This document shows positions 22,687 through 26,731 of a stretch of 26,731 nucleotides of DNA, piece after piece. Position numbers and translations under genes: made by a program. The stretch spans positions 1 through 26,731 of the forward strand of contig JAGKWW010000056.1 of the NCBI GenBank assembly GCA_021151665.1, in the 5' to 3' direction. Source of the DNA: Flavobacteriaceae bacterium. GTDB taxonomy: Bacteria; Bacteroidota; Bacteroidia; Flavobacteriales; Flavobacteriaceae. Every line of letters starts with the position of its first letter. The first letter of the stretch is position 1. The notes beneath the pieces were generated by a model. The model did not search any database. It was not told where the DNA came from and worked only from the letters and a program-made list of their open reading frames with translations.

Positions 22687-23058
22687 CTATTTCCTGAACG
22701 TCCCGAAATGCCACAGCACGCCGCTTGGGTCGTGCACAAAGCATTCGGCGCCCCAGTCCATATAGCGTATTGGCACAATGCGCGCGCCTTCGTATTTTTC
22801 CGGGAGGCGGAGTGCTTCAAGCTCTTTCCAAAAATGCTCTACGTCCGCGACTTCCATAAAAACCATGGTGTTATCTACCCACTCTTTGGCGTAATAATCC
22901 TGTAAATAAAAAGCATTGCTGCCGCTAATAAACACCGACATCTTCGGGTCTATTGTATGCTCTTCAAAGCCGAGGTCGCGGTAAAAGCTACGGGAAGTTT
23001 CGAAATCTTTCGAGCCAATAAAAGGGCGGATAGAGAGAGCGTTGTGAAAATTATTCAT
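22687..23058 (-). CDS. VOC-superfamily (glyoxalase/bleomycin-resistance fold) protein
   Basis: A 123-residue cytoplasmic protein with the paired beta-alpha-beta-beta-beta modules of the vicinal oxygen chelate fold. The first module contains SFYRDLGFEEH, and the second ends HDPSGVLWHFGTF, the usual DPSG signature. Length fits single-domain bleomycin-resistance or antibiotic-sequestering members. The metal-binding His and Glu set of glyoxalase I cannot be read confidently, so a catalytic role is doubtful and simple ligand binding is possible. Base composition resembles the bulk of the window, unlike the AT-rich HNH gene 27 bases upstream on the same strand. A shared transcript with that gene is possible. 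Confidence 0.85.
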   Translation of the reverse strand: MNNFHNALSIRPFIGSKDFETSRSFYRDLGFEEHTIDPKMSVFISGSNAFYLQDYYAKEWVDNTMVFMEVADVEHFWKELEALRLPEKYEGARIVPIRYMDWGAECFVHDPSGVLWHFGTFRK

Positions 23059-23085
23059 TACAAATTAATTAAGTAATAATAGATT

Positions 23086-23769
23086 TTAGGAAGGTTTCAA
23101 TCCTAATTTGGTCATTTTAACTTTAGACTCACTTATATCACCTTTAGTAATCTTCGAATGACAATTAGGACATAACATAATTAAATTTTCAAAGTTATTA
23201 TTTGACGGATCTTCGTCGATGTGATGTACTTGGAAGTGTCCAACATCCTCGTTGTCGCAAAACGGACAAATTGAATTAATCTCCTTTTGTAGTATTGCTT
23301 TAAGTTTCGCAGGTATTTGAATTCTTTTTTTATGCGCTTTAACCGAATTAACTTTTTGAAAATACTTAAAATAATTAAACTCTGGACATTTAGAAAAATG
23401 TTGATATTTGATCGGTCTACTTTTGTTTCCTCTATAGTAACTGTCATAGTCGCCTTCTACACAGGCGACACCAAAAAACAAGCTATTACCTCCATCAAAA
23501 AGATTAACTTCTGGACAACAGTTTGAAAAATGCCAGTTGTTATTCCCTTCAATCCATGTTGGAGGCTCACCTTGAAGCGCGATCTGATTTTTTAAAAAGT
23601 CTGATGGAAGAACACCATCTTCGAGTAATGTGGAAATTACATCTTTCTGCCTGTCATACTTTGAAAAAAATGAAATTGTATAGGCCCGCCGGGAACAATA
23701 ATTTAAAATTGGACACCTTGCAGGTAGATTGTTTTCGACGCTAATTTTATAATAATCTTCAGAATTCAT
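23086..23769 (-). CDS. HNH nuclease-domain protein with a Cys-rich repeated N-terminal half
   Basis: A 227-residue protein. The C-terminal domain (about 165-210) is a zinc-bracketed HNH nuclease: CPFC at 168-171, VHHIDED with His182-183, an Asn-rich turn near 190-193, and CPNCH at 200-204 giving the second Cys pair and the final His. The first 140 residues match no family I know. They carry a repeated motif: HFSNCCPEVNLF at 80-91 and HFSKCPEFNYF at 124-134, with a related ARCPILNYC at 17-25. The regularly placed His and Cys could bind metal. The gene is distinctly AT-rich relative to its neighbours and has a good promoter of its own, suggesting acquisition by transfer. It lies between uvrA and a VOC gene. 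HNH proteins include restriction, homing and phage-defence nucleases; which applies here cannot be told. Confidence 0.85.
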   Translation of the reverse strand: MNSEDYYKISVENNLPARCPILNYCSRRAYTISFFSKYDRQKDVISTLLEDGVLPSDFLKNQIALQGEPPTWIEGNNNWHFSNCCPEVNLFDGGNSLFFGVACVEGDYDSYYRGNKSRPIKYQHFSKCPEFNYFKYFQKVNSVKAHKKRIQIPAKLKAILQKEINSICPFCDNEDVGHFQVHHIDEDPSNNNFENLIMLCPNCHSKITKGDISESKVKMTKLGLKPS

Positions 23770-23787
23770 TTTATTTAGTTAGATTTC

Positions 23788-23818
23788 CAAATATAAAAAT
23801 TTGATATTATATATTCAA
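23788..23818 (-). promoter_or_regulatory. Promoter of the HNH gene (-7 TATATTTG, -33 TTG)
   Basis: On the minus strand TATATTTG (23788-23795) is an exact -7 match, with TTG (23816-23818) 20 bases upstream. The -7 element ends 18 bases before the HNH ATG. The surrounding 23770-23874 is very AT-rich and also holds a nine-base direct repeat AGAAAGATG at 23833-23841 and 23848-23856. Confidence 0.65.
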
Positions 23819-23874
23819 TCTTCAAATAAATTAGAAAGATGATAATCAGAAAGATGTCGACTTGAGATTATTTA

Positions 23875-26664
23875 TCACAACTTCTCCCTCAAATACTCAC
23901 CCGTAACCGACTTCGGATTTTTAGCGACTTCCTCCGGCGTGCCGAATGCCACCAGGTGCCCGCCATTCTCGCCGCCTTCAGGCCCAATGTCGATAATATA
24001 GTCGGCGCACTTGATCATGTCCAGGTTGTGCTCTATTACAATAATCGAATGGCCTTTTTCCAGCAGCGCTTCAAAAGATGCCAGCAGCTTGCGTATATCA
24101 TGAAAGTGCAGGCCTGTCGTTGGTTCATCGAATACAAAGAGAACTTTATCCTTAGTCGCACCCTTTACCAGGAATGATGCCAGCTTGATACGCTGCGCCT
24201 CGCCACCCGAAAGGGTAGAGGAGCTTTGTCCTAATTGCACATACCCAAGCCCCACGTCCTGTAACGGCTGCAGCTTCTGCATGATCTTGGTCTGCTTGTG
24301 TTCGCTGAAGAAGGCCACGGCGTCATCTATCGTCATCGTCAGCACATCGTCGATATTCTTATCCTGGAACGTCACTTCGAGAATCTCTTTCTTAAAGCGC
24401 TTGCCGTTGCAGGTTTCGCATTCCAAATGCACATCGGCCATGAACTGCATTTCGATGGTTACTTCGCCCTCTCCTTTGCAGGTGTCGCATCGGCCGCCAT
24501 CTACGTTAAACGAAAAATGCTTGCTCTGGTACCCGCGAAGCTGCGCAAGTTTCTGCTTTGAGAAAAGGTCGCGTATGTCATCGTACGCTTTAATATATGT
24601 AACAGGGTTTGAGCGGGAACTTCGCCCGATAGGGTTCTGGTCTACATATTCAATATGTTTTATGTGGCTGTAGCTGCCGCGAAGCTCTGTAAACTGGCCT
24701 GCTTTTTCGCCAACACCTTCCAGTTGCTTTTGTATGGCAGGGAATAGTATCTTCTTTACCAGCGTACTTTTCCCGGAACCCGAAACGCCCGTTATCACGG
24801 TAAGGCAATCGAGCGGGAAGGTAACGTCGATGTTTTGCAGGTTGTTTTCGCGTGCACCCAGAACATCCACATGGTTCTTAAACTTGCGGCGTTTTTTAGG
24901 AACAGGAATTTCCATCTGTCCGCTCAGGTATTGCCCGGTAAGCGATCCTGCTTTCAGTATCTCCTCATAGGTTCCTTGTGCCACCAATTGGCCACCGTGC
25001 GTACCCGCCTCGGGGCCGATATCGATGATCATATCCGCAGCCTTCATAATATCCTCATCATGCTCTACCACGATAACGGTATTGCCGAGGTCGCGCAGCC
25101 CGATCAGTACATTGATAAGCCTCTCGGTATCCTTCGGGTGAAGGCCGATACTCGGCTCGTCAAGAATATACATCGAACCCACGAGCGAACTGCCTAACGA
25201 TGTCGCTAAGTTAATGCGTTGGCTTTCACCGCCCGAAAGGGTAGAAGAGCGGCGGTTGAGCGTAAGATAATTCAGGCCCACCTCCTGCAAAAAGCGCAGG
25301 CGGTTATTGATTTCCAGCAGCAGGCGCTTGGCAACCTTGAGTTCAAATTCCGTCAGTTCTATGCCATTGAAAAATTCGATAAGGTTCTTGATAGGCAGGT
25401 CTACCAGGTCACTGATAGTACGGTCGTTTATCTTTACGTGGTTGGCCTCCGGCTTCAGGCGTTTGCCTTTGCATGCCGGGCATTTGGTCTTGCCGCGGTA
25501 ACGGGAAAGCATCACACGGTTTTGTATCTTATAATTCTTTTCTTCGAGCTCTTTAAAGAAGTCGTTTAGCCCTGTAAAGTATTTGTTGCCCGTCCAGATA
25601 AGGGCGCGGTCGCTTTCCGAAAGCTGGAAGTACGGCTTGTGTACCGGGAAGTCAAACTTATGCCCGTTGTTTACCAGCTGGTCGCGGTACCAGCCCATAC
25701 TTTCCCCACGCCAGGGATAGATGGCATTTTCGTAAACCGATAGCGCCGTGTTGGGTACCACCAGCTCTTCATCGATGCCTATAATGCTGCCGTAGCCCTC
25801 GCACATGGGGCAGGCGCCGTAAGGGTTATTAAAACTAAAAAGGTGAACATTCGGTTCGGGAAACGTAATGCCGTCGAGTTCAAAATTATTGCTGAACGCA
25901 AAGCGGTTCCCTGTGCCCACATCCTGCAGGAACAGTTCGCCCTTACCTTCATAAAACGCCGCCTGTATGGCATCGGCAAGCCGGTTGTAAAATTCTTCTT
26001 CGTGCTTTACTACAATACGGTCGACCACAAGCAGTACCTCTTTGTTGGCGAAATCGGTTTCACCAAGGTCGTCCAGACGCAAAGTCTCATTATCCACTAA
26101 AATACGTGCAAAACCCTGTTGCAGCAGGATGCCGAGCTTCTCCTCAACAGACCTCCCTTTCTCTACATGTATAGGGGCGAGCAGCAGCCAGCGGCTATTG
26201 TCTTCAAAGCCCTGAACGGCGGTTACCACATCAGTCACCGTGTGTTTCTTTACCTCACGCCCCGAAACAGGGGAGTAGGTGCGGCCCACGCGGGCAAACA
26301 GCAGCTTGAGGTAATCGTATATTTCGGTGCTGGTACCTACGGTAGAGCGGGCATTGGTAGTGTTTACTTTCTGCTCTATCGCAATAGCGGGTGCAATGCC
26401 TTTAATGTATTCCACTTTCGGTTTGTCGAGGCGGCCCAGAAACTGGCGTGCATAAGATGATAGGCTTTCCACATAGCGACGCTGCCCTTCGGCGTAGAGT
26501 GTATCAAACGCCAGCGACGACTTACCCGAGCCCGAAAGTCCCGTGATGACAACGAGTTTATTGCGCGGTATCGCTACATCTACATTCTTGAGGTTATGCA
26601 GCTGTGCGCCTTTTATGAGTATATTTTTCTTGGGTTCTAATACAGAGAGATCCGTCTTTATCAT
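23875..26664 (-). CDS. uvrA: Excinuclease ABC subunit A
   Basis: UvrA is the damage-sensing ATPase of nucleotide excision repair and loads UvrB at lesions. The 929-residue product is complete, with two ABC modules. Walker A motifs are at 42-50 (GLSGSGKSS) and 626-634 (GVSGSGKST). Signature LSGGE motifs lie at 476-480 and 818-822, followed by ILDEPSIGLHP and VFDEPTTGLHF. The first zinc site can be assigned to Cys285, Cys288, Cys395 and Cys398, and the second to Cys726, Cys729, Cys749 and Cys752 in CDTCKGEGE and CETCNGKRF. The insertion domain and a Gly-containing C-terminal end (GPEGGENGGHLVAFGTPEE) are present. Many Bacteroidota carry a second UvrA paralogue, so this may not be the only copy. 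No terminator is evident after it. A -7 element sits just upstream of the start. Confidence 0.97.
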   Translation of the reverse strand: MIKTDLSVLEPKKNILIKGAQLHNLKNVDVAIPRNKLVVITGLSGSGKSSLAFDTLYAEGQRRYVESLSSYARQFLGRLDKPKVEYIKGIAPAIAIEQKVNTTNARSTVGTSTEIYDYLKLLFARVGRTYSPVSGREVKKHTVTDVVTAVQGFEDNSRWLLLAPIHVEKGRSVEEKLGILLQQGFARILVDNETLRLDDLGETDFANKEVLLVVDRIVVKHEEEFYNRLADAIQAAFYEGKGELFLQDVGTGNRFAFSNNFELDGITFPEPNVHLFSFNNPYGACPMCEGYGSIIGIDEELVVPNTALSVYENAIYPWRGESMGWYRDQLVNNGHKFDFPVHKPYFQLSESDRALIWTGNKYFTGLNDFFKELEEKNYKIQNRVMLSRYRGKTKCPACKGKRLKPEANHVKINDRTISDLVDLPIKNLIEFFNGIELTEFELKVAKRLLLEINNRLRFLQEVGLNYLTLNRRSSTLSGGESQRINLATSLGSSLVGSMYILDEPSIGLHPKDTERLINVLIGLRDLGNTVIVVEHDEDIMKAADMIIDIGPEAGTHGGQLVAQGTYEEILKAGSLTGQYLSGQMEIPVPKKRRKFKNHVDVLGARENNLQNIDVTFPLDCLTVITGVSGSGKSTLVKKILFPAIQKQLEGVGEKAGQFTELRGSYSHIKHIEYVDQNPIGRSSRSNPVTYIKAYDDIRDLFSKQKLAQLRGYQSKHFSFNVDGGRCDTCKGEGEVTIEMQFMADVHLECETCNGKRFKKEILEVTFQDKNIDDVLTMTIDDAVAFFSEHKQTKIMQKLQPLQDVGLGYVQLGQSSSTLSGGEAQRIKLASFLVKGATKDKVLFVFDEPTTGLHFHDIRKLLASFEALLEKGHSIIVIEHNLDMIKCADYIIDIGPEGGENGGHLVAFGTPEEVAKNPKSVTGEYLREKL

Positions 26665-26681
26665 GGCAAAAAATCAATAGG

Positions 26682-26689
26682 CAAAGATA
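26682..26689 (-). promoter_or_regulatory. Putative -7 element of uvrA (TATCTTTG)
   Basis: On the minus strand TATCTTTG is an exact TAnnTTTG match ending 17 bases before the uvrA ATG, implying a leader of about a dozen bases. No clear TTG lies at -33. No LexA-type palindrome is obvious in 26665-26731. Confidence 0.5.
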
Positions 26690-26731
26690 CGGCTTTTGAG
26701 GGAGAATTTTGTTAAGGGAATGAGAAGGGGA

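Noticed and set aside
22628..22744. N-terminal extension of the 151-residue secreted protein to 22744
   Set aside because: It overlaps the VOC gene in another frame and would bury the signal peptide.
23086..23769. Homing endonuclease or a restriction-modification pair
   Set aside because: There is no intron or intein context and no methyltransferase gene next to it.
1..26731. CRISPR arrays, tRNA or rRNA genes, insertion sequences and integrase attachment sites
   Set aside because: No regularly spaced direct repeats, cloverleaf-like sequences, transposase frames or flanking terminal repeats were seen on reading both strands; a tool search would be more sensitive.

Overview
The window reads as a chromosomal segment of a Flavobacteriaceae bacterium (Bacteroidota), most likely a Flavobacterium-like genus. 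Three things point there. Putative promoters carry the Bacteroidota -7 element TAnnTTTG, in several cases with a TTG-type -33 element about 19-20 bases upstream. Shine-Dalgarno sequences are weak or absent. The gene complement (solo PabB next to TilS, YfhO beside a GT4 glycosyltransferase, a DUF4834-type small protein, flavobacterial YifB) is typical. Most of the window has intermediate base composition, with AT-rich intergenic spaces and one clearly AT-rich gene near 23.1-23.8 kb. I saw no rRNA, tRNA, CRISPR array, insertion sequence or prophage gene. No gene-free stretch exceeds 300 bases; the longest is 1-203.

Layout. (1) 1-1660: AT-rich leader, lpdA (dihydrolipoamide dehydrogenase), terminator. 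(2) 1665-7740, plus strand: a tight operon of pabB, a secreted serine hydrolase, tilS and a DsbD-like thiol:disulfide transporter, closed by a bidirectional terminator. (3) 7738-11944, minus strand: a lone Cys-containing secreted protein, a bPH-domain protein, a hairpin with a T-run immediately before a CPA1 Na+/H+ antiporter, then a CoA-disulfide-reductase-family flavoenzyme and a small secreted protein, the last three translationally coupled. (4) 11965-13923, plus strand: divergent promoters, a YifB/ComM-family AAA+ ATPase that lacks about 62 N-terminal-domain residues, and two small ORFs. (5) 13933-16980, minus strand: neutral zinc metallopeptidase (YpfJ family), GNAT-fold protein, outer-membrane beta-barrel protein. 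(6) 17104-21212, plus strand: DUF4834-type protein, YfhO-family multispan membrane protein, GT4 glycosyltransferase. (7) 21295-26664, minus strand: two secreted proteins of unknown function (one with YD-like repeats), a VOC-fold protein, an AT-rich HNH nuclease with an unusual Cys-rich N-terminal half, and uvrA.

Most of this is housekeeping: 2-oxoacid dehydrogenase E3, folate precursor synthesis, tRNA-Ile2 lysidine formation, periplasmic thiol reduction, envelope polysaccharide and nucleotide excision repair. The points most worth a second look are the in-frame deletion in yifB, the HNH protein with repeated HFSxC-PExN motifs in an AT-rich single-gene patch, the terminator-like hairpin abutting the antiporter start (continuous as RNA only on the minus strand), and the back-to-back promoters at 11965-12026. 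I did not find a convincing multi-gene undescribed system; the HNH gene is the best candidate for something uncharacterised.
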